Part shown: piece after piece, positions 18,296-27,465 of the stretch
How positions within the stretch are numbered: the first letter of the stretch is position 1
Layout of the letters: every line of letters begins with the position of its first letter
Source: Paenibacillus sp. FSL R10-2734
Lineage (GTDB): Bacteria; Bacillota; Bacilli; Paenibacillales; Paenibacillaceae
Length of the DNA stretch: 64,000 bases
Direction of reading: 5' to 3'
Assembly: GCF_037963865.1 (NCBI RefSeq)
Contig: NZ_CP150170.1
Span: 5,146,001 to 5,210,000, forward strand
Program-made: the position numbers and the translations under genes
The notes under the pieces: model-generated
Told to the model about the DNA's origin: nothing
Databases searched by the model: none
The model's input: only the letters and a program-made list of their open reading frames with translations

Positions 18296-19750
18296 TTATA
18301 ATATGGACGAAAAGAGACGAGAACCCCCCTCTTTAAATTTGATCATTAGGGACCTTTCTTTATAGCGTTCAGGGGTAAGCTCTGTACTTAGCAGGCTATC
18401 TTCATGAAACAATTGTTGAAGCTGTTTAGCAACTTGCTCATCATAAACAATTGCATTCACTTCAAAATTGAGTCTAAAGCTCCGGGAATCAATATTCATT
18501 GTGCCTACAGACGCTACTTCTTCGTCTACTACAATCGTCTTGGCATGCAGAAAACCATTTTCATATAACAAAATTTTTGCTCCATAACTCAATAATTCAC
18601 CAGCATACGCCCAAGTTGCCCAATAAACAAAAGGATGATCAGGCTTATTTGGAATCATAATACGAACATCAACACCGGAAAAGAGTGCTATTTTACATGC
18701 ATCCATAAAGCTGTTATCTGGAATGAAGTATGGAGTTTGAATATATACGCTATGTTTGGCATTCAAAATAAGCTTAATATACATATTTTTAAGATGCTCA
18801 TCGCGCGAGTTTGGACCGCTGGACACAATCTGAACGGGGCTTGATCCCACATGTTGTAGAGTATTAAAAGAAAATTGTTCGAAGTTTACCTGATCATGTT
18901 TCCTGGCATGTTTCCAATCGAGAATAAATCTTCCTTGAATATGATTAACACTATCTCCCTTCATTCTAAAATGCGTATCACGCCAATAGCCAAACTTTTT
19001 ATTAATCCCTAAGTACTCATTTCCCACATTAAATCCACCAATATAAGCAGTTTCCCCGTCGATAATACATAGTTTTCTATGATTTCGATTATTCATGCGA
19101 AAATTTATCGGCCTAAGCAGTGAGGGAAAGAACACCTCCACTTCTCCACCAGCAGCGATTAGCTCTTTAAAAAACTTAAGAGAAAGTCTCTTTGAGCCGA
19201 TTTCGTCATAGAGAACCCTCACTTTTACGCCTTCTTTGGCTTTTATGGTTAATTCATCTCTCAACTTTTGTCCCAAGGTATCAGGCTGAATTATGTAGTA
19301 TTGAATGTTAACCTCTTTCTTGGCATTTCTTATATCCTTAAACAAAGAATCAAACTTTTGTTTACCATCATTGAAAATATATATCTCGTTATCCATTGTC
19401 ATTAACGCATTCGATGAAACAAGGTTCATTTGGATCAAATCAGCATATTTCGTGAGCAGAGGGTTACCATCCCTAGGTTGATCCTTCAATGTGGCTAATT
19501 GACTATCTACAGTTGACTGCAAATAATTACTTTCTTCAGCTGAAAGTCTATAGAAATTTTTCTGTGCTAAGTTACGGCCAAGAAAGAGATAAATGATAAA
19601 ACCCAAAATCGGGATGAAATAAAAAACCATAAGCCACGCCCAAGTATAACCAATATCTCTCCTCTCAAAAAATAAAAAACCCGCAGAGAGCAATATGTTT
19701 ATAATCATAACAAGTGAAAGTATCCACGTGACCAGACTGCCAGTGTCCAT
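18296..19750 (-). CDS. cls: Cardiolipin synthase (phospholipase D family)
   Basis: Joins two phosphatidylglycerols into cardiolipin at the membrane. Two N-terminal membrane segments (about residues 5-27 and 35-58), then two HKD motifs: NHRKLCIIDGETAYIGGFN and HAKTIVVDEEVASVGTMN, each with H-x-K-x4-D. The 484-aa length is typical of bacterial Cls. Monocistronic, ending against the bidirectional terminator. Confidence 0.95.
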   Translation of the reverse strand: MDTGSLVTWILSLVMIINILLSAGFLFFERRDIGYTWAWLMVFYFIPILGFIIYLFLGRNLAQKNFYRLSAEESNYLQSTVDSQLATLKDQPRDGNPLLTKYADLIQMNLVSSNALMTMDNEIYIFNDGKQKFDSLFKDIRNAKKEVNIQYYIIQPDTLGQKLRDELTIKAKEGVKVRVLYDEIGSKRLSLKFFKELIAAGGEVEVFFPSLLRPINFRMNNRNHRKLCIIDGETAYIGGFNVGNEYLGINKKFGYWRDTHFRMKGDSVNHIQGRFILDWKHARKHDQVNFEQFSFNTLQHVGSSPVQIVSSGPNSRDEHLKNMYIKLILNAKHSVYIQTPYFIPDNSFMDACKIALFSGVDVRIMIPNKPDHPFVYWATWAYAGELLSYGAKILLYENGFLHAKTIVVDEEVASVGTMNIDSRSFRLNFEVNAIVYDEQVAKQLQQLFHEDSLLSTELTPERYKERSLMIKFKEGGSRLFSSIL

Positions 19751-19877
19751 AAGGAGTTCCTACCTTTCTTATCTTTCTGTTGATGTCGGTATTTCTAGTT
19801 TTGCCAAAAGTTAGTTTTTCCATCGCCTGCTAAAGCAATTCCTACTTTAATCATTCTAAACCGAACCTAAAAAATAA

Positions 19878-19932
19878 GCACCTCAAAGTTGTCCCTCCTA
19901 TCTTAAGATAAGAGTAGACTTCTTGAAGGTGC
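19878..19932 (-). terminator. Terminator after the rhamnose mutarotase gene
   Basis: Arms GCACCTCAAAG and CTTGAAGGTGC with an inner palindrome TATCTTAAGATA. On the minus strand it is followed by TTATTTTTTAGG. Confidence 0.75.
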
Positions 19933-19982
19933 CTTGTTTCGTCTTTTATTCATTCTTCATCTATGGCTTCCGTATGACAAAT

Positions 19983-20303
19983 TCATTTCACAAACCGGTA
20001 AGCCTCTCGTATTACTTTAGCGTTCTGACCATTCTCCCAGGGTACTAATAAATCGCTCATATACGCTTGCCATTTAATATTTGCAGGATGTGTCTCCAGA
20101 GCTTTCATAGCTTCTTCATAATTTACTACAGCCATATATGCGAATAAAGTGCCTTCATGATAATAAATGTGATAGCGTTCGATGCCTACCTGTGAGAAAG
20201 CTGCTTCAAGTTCAGGATACACCATTTCATGTCTTTGAAAATATTCCTTTTCCTGCTTAGGATCAATCTGTAACAAGAAAGATACATGTTCCATATAGAT
20301 CAC
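19983..20303 (-). CDS. L-rhamnose mutarotase-like protein
   Basis: Interconverts alpha and beta anomers of rhamnose (RhaM/DUF718 family, dimeric ferredoxin-like barrel). The 106-aa length, catalytic-type His in YYHEGTLFAYM and the closing WQAYMSDLLVPWENG match the family. Its ATG overlaps the stop of a truncated GH28 gene (ATGA), so it was once the distal gene of a rhamnogalacturonan or pectin operon whose upstream part has been lost. Confidence 0.85.
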   Translation of the reverse strand: MIYMEHVSFLLQIDPKQEKEYFQRHEMVYPELEAAFSQVGIERYHIYYHEGTLFAYMAVVNYEEAMKALETHPANIKWQAYMSDLLVPWENGQNAKVIREAYRFVK

Positions 20304-20690
20304 TCCCTTTGATTCTCTGTATTTTGGAATATATAATTCTGATCAAGCAGTGAATGAACAGTTACATTATCCATAACTAACCCTGTAATGTTGTATGCAC
20401 CTCTAAACCATTGACACTCACTATGTTCAAGGCTGTAATTGCGCAATGTACAATTCTCATAATGAATGTTCTCAATGATAGCACCTCGACCTCTTGGAGC
20501 TTTGATCGTAGCTATGCTGTATACATCTTCAAATTTGCAGTCCTTCACCAGAACATTTCTTACATTACCAGCCATTTCACTTCCTACAGCAATATAAATA
20601 TCTCTTGAGAAATCCGGGTTGAGTCCATCAGCATTCACCATATTCTTATACATTCTACCATATTCATCATATTTGGTATGAAGCTGAAGT
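20300..20690 (-). pseudogene. 5'-truncated GH28 polygalacturonase-type gene
   Basis: C-terminal remnant of a right-handed beta-helix glycosidase. The segment KNMVNADGLNPDFSRDIYI, followed by short beta-helix turns (VLVKDCKFEDVYSIATIK, IENIHYENCTLRNYSLEH), matches the region around the GH28 active site, but only about 115-130 residues remain of roughly 450. Open frame continues 5' to about 20690 without a start region and runs into an unrelated AraC remnant on the other strand, so a deletion joined the two. The surviving stop is coupled to the mutarotase gene. Confidence 0.65.
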
Positions 20691-21207
20691 TGCTGTGAAG
20701 GAACGGTCTTTTGTTTTCTTCGCTGAGGATGAACCTTTAGAGCAGGAGCATCCGCTGTTTGATTTATCCGAATCCCGTTCGGAGCTCCGCCGTGCTTTTG
20801 AAGAACTAGATACCCTTGCTTTATACACCATCATCTCCAAAATGATCGAAATCTTCGAAGACCGACCCGACTTTGCTGGTACCCGCCACAGATGCTGCCT
20901 GCAATATTCTGTATATGGCCACTTCGCTTCTTGCGGATGGAGAAAATATTGTGGAGCATATCTTCGAAAATGAGCCGGAAGGTTACCGGGCCATCTGTTC
21001 TCCAAGGTTGCCAAGGTCAATTATGCGGAATATATCACGGAGACCAAAATCGCTGCCGCCAAGGAAATGATGGTACGCGGAGAAGGTCGTATTTACGAAA
21101 TTTCGCAGAAACCCGGTTATGAAAGTGCCTCCTATTTTAGCAAGGTCTTTAAGAAGGTAACTGGAAATTCCCCCAGAGAATATATGCATCAAATTGAAGT
21201 AGGCTAA
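20668..21207 (+). pseudogene. Frameshifted AraC-type response-regulator remnant
   Basis: C-terminal part of a YesN-like regulator split over three frames. KERSFVFFAEDEPLEQEHPLF to about 20870 is in one frame, then ATDAACNILYMATSLLADGENIVEHIF to about 20980 in another, then KVAKVNYAEYITETKIAAAK and ESASYFSKVFKKVTGNSPRE, the second AraC helix-turn-helix, up to the TAA at 21205. The receiver domain is missing. It is dead as a regulator and marks the decayed pectin locus. Confidence 0.75.
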
Positions 21208-21281
21208 TAGTGATCGTCGAACCCTCCAAAAAGCAGCTGCATTCTTTAGCTATAATAGTAAGGACTCCATCCGACAACAAA

Positions 21282-21322
21282 AAATCTCGTTTCCCAAGAC
21301 AACTGTCTGAGAAACGAGATTT
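21282..21322 (-). terminator. Terminator of the DinB-family gene
   Basis: Perfect 12-bp arms AAATCTCGTTTC/GAAACGAGATTT followed on the minus strand by TTTTTTG. Confidence 0.85.
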
Positions 21323-21377
21323 ACTTTCGTAGTACCATCCTTGTCGCCAATCTAACACTAGGGACAAGTACCAGTAA

Positions 21378-21860
21378 CTATTTCATTTGAGCTTGTTCTT
21401 CTCTAGTTGGACCAATTACGCCAGGTACACGAAGACCTGCTTGACGCAAGAGAACCGTCATTTGACCACGATGATGTGTCTGATGATCTACGAGCGATCT
21501 AAGCATAGCACCACGAGGCATTAATCCAGCAAAGGTCTGTACACTCTCAACCATTTGCTCGTCCGTTAATTTCTCTACTTCAGAAGCAACGTTAGCTGCA
21601 ATATTCTTATAAGCTTCAACAATCACAGCTGCTTGAGCTGGAATTTCCTTCGGGTTGCCTACTGGAGTAAGAGTTAAACCAACCTGACCACCAAAGAACA
21701 TCGGACAGGTTGCCAAATGCCAACCTAACCATCCCAATGAGTTGTGACCTTCAACAATTGCCTGATCTAATTTTTCATCGGTAAGCGATTCGAGAACGCG
21801 AATTGTCCCTGCAGAAGCGTTTGCCCATTCTCCTAGAAAATCTTGAACTGTTCTGTACAT
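21378..21860 (-). CDS. DinB-family putative metal-dependent hydrolase
   Basis: Four-helix-bundle DinB/YfiT-like protein, 160 aa. The metal-binding histidine triad typical of the family is visible as His in GWHLATCP and the pair in DHQTHHRGQM. Family members are thiol S-transferases or hydrolases of mostly unknown substrate. Monocistronic with its own terminator. Confidence 0.85.
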   Translation of the reverse strand: MYRTVQDFLGEWANASAGTIRVLESLTDEKLDQAIVEGHNSLGWLGWHLATCPMFFGGQVGLTLTPVGNPKEIPAQAAVIVEAYKNIAANVASEVEKLTDEQMVESVQTFAGLMPRGAMLRSLVDHQTHHRGQMTVLLRQAGLRVPGVIGPTREEQAQMK

Positions 21861-22056
21861 TTGAAATCTCCTTTATTAGTCGTTAAGCAACGATTACTTG
21901 TAATACCAAGTAAATTATAACCTGTCACATGATCTGTTACAAATTTTCCGTAAAATTTGAACTGTAATACTAAACGATCAGCGAAATCCTTCTTGCTCGT
22001 ATACTGATCCGGAAATACCAGACTCAAACTGCTACTTCTTTGGGTTTGGTAGCAAC

Positions 22057-22692
22057 CTATTTTTTCCATCTCCGCCATAACCGGTAACCTCTGCGTACCG
22101 TCTCCAGAACCAGACGGGGAACTGGAAACCTCCAGCGGGAGGCAACCGGTCGGTACAGGCGATAATACGCCGCCTTGTAATCCTCCCACATAATGCAATC
22201 CTCTTCCTTCAGGAAATCGGATATATCAACGATCAGGCCGCGGGTGTCCTGAATCATTACATTCTTGGCGTGGACATCATGCGGGTATAGCCCCCTGGAC
22301 CGGGCATAGTCAAGCGCGCTGTCAATATCCTCTATGGCCTGCTCGGTGATAAGAATACCCAATTTCATAGAGTCATAGAAGGTGACTCCCCTTAGCCGTT
22401 TCAAGATCAGAAAGTCAGGACCGTTATAATAACATTCGGAGAATGCAGGATGACGACCGAGGCGGCGATATACCTCAGCTTCTTCCGTAAGTCCCGGCCT
22501 TCCCGGTGCGTATACCTTCACTGCATAATCAGGAGCTTCCGGATGATAGAATACGGCGGCATAATTTCCCGTTCCGAGTACCTTCCAGGGCTTCGGCACG
22601 CTGCGGACCTTCACAGGTTCCTTCGGATCAACACTCTCTATCGTTGCCTTTGCCAGCAGCTCACCCGTTACCAGCTCTAGCAGCTTCTCCAT
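22057..22692 (-). CDS. Small serine/threonine kinase-like protein (YrzF type)
   Basis: Minimal protein-kinase-like fold, 211 aa. A short glycine loop in LGTGNYAAVFYHPE is followed by the putative ATP lysine in YAVKVYAPG, the catalytic-loop-like motif YPHDVHAKNVMI and the metal site VDISDF. The C-terminus is a basic tail. It resembles B. subtilis YrzF. Substrate unknown; no operon partner. Confidence 0.75.
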   Translation of the reverse strand: MEKLLELVTGELLAKATIESVDPKEPVKVRSVPKPWKVLGTGNYAAVFYHPEAPDYAVKVYAPGRPGLTEEAEVYRRLGRHPAFSECYYNGPDFLILKRLRGVTFYDSMKLGILITEQAIEDIDSALDYARSRGLYPHDVHAKNVMIQDTRGLIVDISDFLKEEDCIMWEDYKAAYYRLYRPVASRWRFPVPRLVLETVRRGYRLWRRWKK

Positions 22693-22847
22693 TCCTGCTC
22701 ACCCCGCAGCTCAGTTCAAATATTCTTTCTATCCTCCTAGTTTACGCCAAAATACTAGAATCAGCTAATTTATGTAAAGAAGCACCAGAAGAGCCGAATA
22801 GCATCTGCTGTCCGGTTATTCTGGGTCTGAGAAGATAAGATTCACTT

Positions 22848-23702
22848 TTAAGGCGATGGTTGTCTTGCAGCTGCAAAGGATCCACTGAAGAGCGTTCCAT
22901 TAAGTTCACCTAACAGTTCACCTGTTACAAATACTTCCACGGTATCTCCCGCATTTAATTCAAGGATATCCGTTAATTGAGTAACTTGACCAATGCCTTG
23001 ATTGGCAAGATTAAGTCTAGTATCGGTATCGATGTTGACAAATTGACCATTCACTTTAAAATCCATAAATATCGAGCTGATTATCGTAACAGGCTCTGTC
23101 CGATGGATGAAACCTATAGTGGAAGTGATATAGTATGCTCCTGAACTGGAAGGGGTAAAGGTTGAGGTGACCGGATTAAATTCGCCATTCAAATCAAATT
23201 CCTCCGCCGGAAAAAACACTTTAAATTCTGAAAACAGTGGAACTGCGACATTCACCGGATTATTGATTATAGCTCGAAAGGCTGATGCTTTGACAACACT
23301 TGCATCCTCAGTGTCAACGGTCACAACAGGGTTACCGATATCGGTAAGGTCTTGGGTTCGAGTTAAAAGCTGAGCCTGTAGCTGCGATTGTATCTGGAAT
23401 TGTTCTTGAATCTGGGCCAATAATTGAAGTTGGAGTTGAGCTTGGGCCTGAGCCTGAGCTTGCAGTTGCAATTGCTTTTGAGCTTGCTCCTGCAGTTGGG
23501 ATTGTACCTGGGTTTGAACCTGGGTTTGATGTTGCACTTGAGCTTGGAGTTGATTCTGAAGTTGATTCTGGGATTGAAGCTGCAGCTGAGATTGTTCTAG
23601 GGTTTGACTTTGTGACTGAATCAATTTATTCAGCAGAGCTCGCTTTTGAGAATTTCTTTTTCTAACGATGTATACCTTCCTATTCCTCACAGATTTATAC
23701 AT
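22848..23702 (-). CDS. Gln-rich stalk protein with C1q-like domain, paralogue 1
   Basis: Protein of 284 aa in three parts: a short basic head (MYKSVRNRKVYIVRKRNSQK), a stalk at about residues 28-118 in which Gln alternates with Leu, Ala, Val or Ser, and a C-terminal C1q/TNF-like jelly-roll (about 130-284) with ASAFRAII, FNPVTSTFTPSSSGAYYI, LNAGDTVEVF and the closing SGSFAAAR. No signal peptide or membrane anchor. In BclA-type spore proteins a collagen stalk carries the same kind of C-terminal trimer domain, so spore-surface deployment is inferred. GAGGTG RBS. Third gene of a tandem triplet. Confidence 0.75.
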   Translation of the reverse strand: MYKSVRNRKVYIVRKRNSQKRALLNKLIQSQSQTLEQSQLQLQSQNQLQNQLQAQVQHQTQVQTQVQSQLQEQAQKQLQLQAQAQAQAQLQLQLLAQIQEQFQIQSQLQAQLLTRTQDLTDIGNPVVTVDTEDASVVKASAFRAIINNPVNVAVPLFSEFKVFFPAEEFDLNGEFNPVTSTFTPSSSGAYYITSTIGFIHRTEPVTIISSIFMDFKVNGQFVNIDTDTRLNLANQGIGQVTQLTDILELNAGDTVEVFVTGELLGELNGTLFSGSFAAARQPSP

Positions 23703-23738
23703 GTTTCACCTCACGTTATTCATAATATTAAATTAGGC

Positions 23739-24647
23739 TCAGATTATTGGAGAAGGTTGTCTGACAGCTGCAAAAGATCCACTTTGTATTAAACCAGTAA
23801 AAGATTCGGTGCCAACTCCGGAAATGAACACTTCCACAACATCACCTGTGTTTAATTTGAGAATATCGGTAGCTTGAACAATTTGGCTGATGCTTTGATT
23901 GATTGGATTAACTCTTGAATCGTCTTCTAATGTAACTGCTGAACCATTAACAACGATTCTTAAAAAGATCGTGCTATTTCGTGTGTTTGCAGCGATATTC
24001 TGAAGATATTCAACATCCGCAGTAATACAATACACACCTGGCGCCGTAGGAATAAAAGCGGAAGTAATCGGATTATATTCATTTGCTAAATCAAATAGCT
24101 CAACAGGGAATAATACTTTTCTAGAAACTGTTACATTAGTGCTACTTGTAATTACCGCTCGAAAGGCAGAAGCTCTCACAAGGTTTGGATCGATACTATT
24201 AAAAATAGTCCTCACGGTGACATCTGGGTTACCAACATCAGAAATGGACACTGTCTCACTTTGCTGCTGAGCCTGAAACTGATCTTGAAGCTGCTCTTGT
24301 TCCTGCGCCTGAGCCTGTAATTGTGCCTGTAATTGCGCTTGTGCTTGAGCCTGAGCCTGCAATTGCGCCTGCAACTGTGATTGTCCTTGCAATTGATTTT
24401 GCAGTTGTGTTTGTGCCTGCGCTTGTGCTTGTGTCTGTTCTTGCAGTTGATTCTGCAGTTGATTCTGCAGTTGCAGCTGAGCTTGAAATTGTGCTTTAGC
24501 TATGTTCTGTTCCTGTATCAAATTTCTTAATTGTCGCAATCCTCCCGATGCCCTGTTTCTTCTGCTAAATTTGATTCTCCTCTTCGTAGTGAAATAAACT
24601 CTCCTATTGTTCAGCCGTTTTCCTTTAATCCAAGCTGTTCTTTTCAT
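23739..24647 (-). CDS. Gln-rich stalk protein with C1q-like domain, paralogue 2
   Basis: Protein of 302 aa with the same plan as its neighbours: Arg/Lys-rich residues 1-42, an almost pure Q-x dipeptide stalk at about 43-130 (QLQAQLQAQAQAQAQLQ), and a C1q-like domain at about 135-302 (ASAFRAVI, YNPITSAFIPTAPGVYCI, LNTGDVVEVF, SGSFAAVR). Start chosen at ATG 24647 because the GTGAGGTGGAGC-ATG context is identical to that of paralogue 3; an upstream ATG adds four residues without a better RBS. It lies 36 nt upstream of paralogue 1. Confidence 0.75.
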   Translation of the reverse strand: MKRTAWIKGKRLNNRRVYFTTKRRIKFSRRNRASGGLRQLRNLIQEQNIAKAQFQAQLQLQNQLQNQLQEQTQAQAQAQTQLQNQLQGQSQLQAQLQAQAQAQAQLQAQLQAQAQEQEQLQDQFQAQQQSETVSISDVGNPDVTVRTIFNSIDPNLVRASAFRAVITSSTNVTVSRKVLFPVELFDLANEYNPITSAFIPTAPGVYCITADVEYLQNIAANTRNSTIFLRIVVNGSAVTLEDDSRVNPINQSISQIVQATDILKLNTGDVVEVFISGVGTESFTGLIQSGSFAAVRQPSPII

Positions 24648-24700
24648 GCTCCACCTCACGTTTATTTCGAATTTTATTAAAATCTTTTGAGGAGTTTACG

Positions 24701-25609
24701 TTATTTGGGCGAGATTTGTCTTGCGCCCGAAAAGGATCCACCGAATAATCTTCCATCTAATGGAAGAGGGGTCCCGTTATCAAATCTAAAGAATCTGCCT
24801 AATAAAAACACTTCAACCGTATCACCTGCGTTCAGTTGAAGAATTTCGGAAACCTGCGACGTTTGCCCAGTGCTCGAACCTTGATTCGGATTGCCCAGAT
24901 TAACTCTGGTATCATCATCAATATCGCCAAGGATACCGTTTATTGCGATTCGTACGTACACAGTGCTAATTACTGAAAAGAACTCGGGAGAGCGAGTAAA
25001 ATTCACTTGAGCATTAATGCTATAAACCCCTGAAACCTTTGGGATGAAGGTCGAAGTAACGGGATCAAATTCATTTCCTAAGTCGAAACTTACCAAGGGA
25101 TAGAATACTTTTGCAACTCCGCCTATAGGAAGTTTAATGTCCACATCATCACCTACTAGAGCCCTAAAAGAAGAAATAGCGACTAAGGGAGAATTGACTT
25201 TATTCAAATTATTGGTTACTTTTACAACCGGATTCCCAATTTTCGAAAGTGTTTCCTTTGCGCTTTGGGCTTGGAGTGTTGCCTGTAGTTGTGCTTGTTG
25301 TTGACTTTGCGCTTGCACCTGTGCTTGTAACTGGGCTTGTAATTGCTCTTGCGCTTGTGCCTGACCTTGCAGCTGTGCTTGCAGTTGGGATTGGTTTTGC
25401 AGTTGGGATTGTACTTGTGCCTGTGCTTGCGACTGGTTTTGAATTTGAGTCTGGAGCTGACTTTGCATTTGATTCTGTAATTGCAACTGAGATTGGAAGT
25501 GTTTCTGCGCCTGGACCTTTTCCTGTATCAGTTGCTTTAGGAGAGTTCTCTTAGCGATATTTCTTTTACGTATTAATCTTCTTTTTACCTTATAAATTAT
25601 TTTACTCAT
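24701..25609 (-). CDS. Gln-rich stalk protein with C1q-like domain, paralogue 3
   Basis: First gene of the triplet, 302 aa from ATG 25609, which follows GTGAGGTGGAGC; a longer frame adds 17 residues past this RBS. Basic head (residues 1-27), Gln dipeptide stalk at about 29-115, a linker, then the C1q-like domain (ISSFRALV, FDPVTSTFIPKVSGVYSI, LNAGDTVEVF, GGSFSGAR). The three paralogues share leader, domain order and the stalk, but the globular domains have diverged clearly, so the duplication is not recent or selection favours different surfaces. Confidence 0.75.
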   Translation of the reverse strand: MSKIIYKVKRRLIRKRNIAKRTLLKQLIQEKVQAQKHFQSQLQLQNQMQSQLQTQIQNQSQAQAQVQSQLQNQSQLQAQLQGQAQAQEQLQAQLQAQVQAQSQQQAQLQATLQAQSAKETLSKIGNPVVKVTNNLNKVNSPLVAISSFRALVGDDVDIKLPIGGVAKVFYPLVSFDLGNEFDPVTSTFIPKVSGVYSINAQVNFTRSPEFFSVISTVYVRIAINGILGDIDDDTRVNLGNPNQGSSTGQTSQVSEILQLNAGDTVEVFLLGRFFRFDNGTPLPLDGRLFGGSFSGARQISPK

Positions 25610-25776
25610 GCTCCACCTCACACTCATAGATTTCGAATAGGAACAATTGACCCTACGCAATTATCTATACTCATATGCCTTATCCGCTGTAAGGGCATTT
25701 CACACCGGAAATACGTCTATTTCAAACGATGGGCATCAGACTGTCTATCAAATGATTGCTGAGTAGGCTTTAAAAA

Positions 25777-26015
25777 GTAGATCAGCAAGTGTTTCTGTGG
25801 CCATAACTAAATAAGCTGCATCCGGTAGTGTACCGGATGCAGCTTATAGCGCTAAACAATAAATCATCTACTTTCTAGACTAAACAGCTTTTTATCTAAA
25901 AATGCCTTTACATCTTTAGCAAGCTGTATGGATGCTTCAATTTCCAACTTACTTGTTGATACACTTTCGATGCTGCATCCAATTGGAATTCCCTTTTCCA
26001 GACCGAAATCGAATA
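25777..26015. repeat. Direct repeat copy A (duplicated 3' end of MetF-like gene)
   Basis: 239 bp about 97% identical, in the same orientation, to 34640-34879. It carries the gene's transcription terminator and its last 54 or so codons in minus orientation, then departs from homology after GAATA. It is a gene fragment without a start and marks the left edge of the sugar-import module. Confidence 0.9.
25811..25847 (-). terminator. Terminator within direct repeat copy A
   Basis: Perfect 17-bp arms (ATAAGCTGCATCCGGTA and its complement) with a GTG loop. It differs from the copy at 34.7 kb at two paired positions, so the stem is kept perfect here. Confidence 0.75.
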
Positions 26016-26048
26016 TGTCTGCATATTCTGTAAAAACAACAAAAAATC

Positions 26049-26092
26049 ATGCCTCATCTTTGCTCACTATGTCGTGTGCAAAAATAAGGCAT
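26049..26092 (-). terminator. Terminator of the sugar-import module
   Basis: Imperfect stem ATGCCT..TTTGC/GCAAA..AGGCAT followed on the minus strand by TTTTTTG, 39 nt after the FAD-oxidoreductase stop. Confidence 0.7.
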
Positions 26093-26130
26093 ATTAAAAT
26101 TTAAGAACAATATGGAATTGTCATTTAACT

Positions 26131-27447
26131 TTATTCATCCGGCCTTACCCCCAGTTTGATCAGTTCTTCTTGCAGCAACTTCACATCCAAGCTACGGGGC
26201 TTGCAGCCCTTCTCTATGCACAGTGCCGCAGCAATGCCTACCGATTGCCCCATATTTGCGCAGATCGGCATTACCCGGAAGCTGGAATGCGCCATATGGG
26301 TGCCAGAAATATTCCGACCAGCCAACAGAAGATTGTCCACTTCAGTAGGAACGAAGCATCCGTAAGGAATCGTATAACCTTTTTTTTGTTTGAAATGCTT
26401 TTGCTCCCCGGTCTCGTCCAATCCCGCTCCGGACAGGTTGTGCACGTCAAAGTTAAAATGCACGTTGGCCACGGCCCAATCATCGAAAACTCTGGCCACC
26501 ATAATATCTTGTTCATTTAATGTCTGTTCACCAATGAAGTGACGAGTCTCCCGAACGCCAATCTGCGCAGAAGAATTGATTACGAAACAATTCTCAAATC
26601 CCGGTACAAACTCTTTCAGAAATTGGATAATCGGTTCAATCTGATTTCTACATGTTACGGTTGCGCGGGTTAAATCCTCTGCTTTAGTACCGTTCACTTT
26701 AATGCTGTTCGTCATATTGAGCGTAACGATACCTGGAAGCGGCGACGGATAGATCAGCACATGGCCGGCTGGATATGGAATATGTTGCCTCCCCAGGGTC
26801 TGGATATCTCCACCCGGAAGATCATAGGTTTCTTCAAAACCATGCACATAACGTACTTGAGAAGTATCCACGCCAGCCACCTGTAACATGATAGTCATCG
26901 GTTGCATTTTACCGTCATATTCACGTCCAAGATAGTGAGGAGCACCTGCTCTGGCTGCGATATCCCCATCTCCGGAGGCGTCAATGACAATGCCCGCCAT
27001 AATGGATTCCCGTCCGGATTTACTTTCCGTAATAACACCGGTTATCGTCTTGTCTTCCAAAATCGGAGCGCTTGCAAACGTATAGAGTTGCACAATGACA
27101 CCGGCTTCCTCTAGTATTTGCAGCATAACGGTCTTTAGGCGTTCGTGATTTATGACTTGCCGGAATGTACCATGTCCTCCCATGCTAGGGCCTTCTTCCA
27201 TATATTCACTACGACTTAATATTTCCTCGTAAAATCCTCCCTTCGTCTCTCCAGTCCAGTGGCTCATGAGCCCCGAAGTGGCTACACCGCCCACACTGCC
27301 AGACTGCTCAATGAGCATCGTCTTGGCACCCCTTCGGGCTGCATTCACGGCTGCAGAGAAACCTGCTGGACCGCCCCCTATAACGAGCACATCGACTTCG
27401 TGCTTAACCGGAATTGTTTTAGCCGGCTCCAAATAATACTTTGTCAT
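26131..27447 (-). CDS. FAD-dependent oxidoreductase (FAD_oxidored family)
   Basis: Flavoprotein of 438 aa with the N-terminal dinucleotide motif VIGGGPAGFSAAVNAARRGA (about residues 21-40), GGVATSGLMSHWTGE, and a C-terminal FAD contact near LLAGRNISGTHMAHSS. The family (PF12831) is widespread beside sugar transporters but substrates are mostly undefined; sugar or sugar-acid oxidation is a guess. It follows the second permease gene by 18 nt with a GAGGAGGG RBS and is the only enzyme of the module, so it probably processes the imported compound. Confidence 0.85.
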   Translation of the reverse strand: MTKYYLEPAKTIPVKHEVDVLVIGGGPAGFSAAVNAARRGAKTMLIEQSGSVGGVATSGLMSHWTGETKGGFYEEILSRSEYMEEGPSMGGHGTFRQVINHERLKTVMLQILEEAGVIVQLYTFASAPILEDKTITGVITESKSGRESIMAGIVIDASGDGDIAARAGAPHYLGREYDGKMQPMTIMLQVAGVDTSQVRYVHGFEETYDLPGGDIQTLGRQHIPYPAGHVLIYPSPLPGIVTLNMTNSIKVNGTKAEDLTRATVTCRNQIEPIIQFLKEFVPGFENCFVINSSAQIGVRETRHFIGEQTLNEQDIMVARVFDDWAVANVHFNFDVHNLSGAGLDETGEQKHFKQKKGYTIPYGCFVPTEVDNLLLAGRNISGTHMAHSSFRVMPICANMGQSVGIAAALCIEKGCKPRSLDVKLLQEELIKLGVRPDE

Positions 27448-27465
27448 TAGAATACCCTCCTCGTT

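Noticed and set aside
21833..22198. 121-aa minus-strand frame between DinB and the kinase-like gene
   Set aside because: Its first part is the kinase-like gene read in another frame, and there is no RBS or family resemblance.
23370..25540. Repetitive CTTGCAGTTGAAT-like DNA that could suggest a CRISPR or satellite array
   Set aside because: The repeats are in-frame Gln-x codons inside three open reading frames with good RBSs; there are no constant repeat/spacer units.
25249..25554. Hydrophobic 101-aa frame on the plus strand
   Set aside because: It is the complement of a Gln-rich stalk; antisense of Q-x codons always gives Val/Leu/Ala-rich frames. No RBS.
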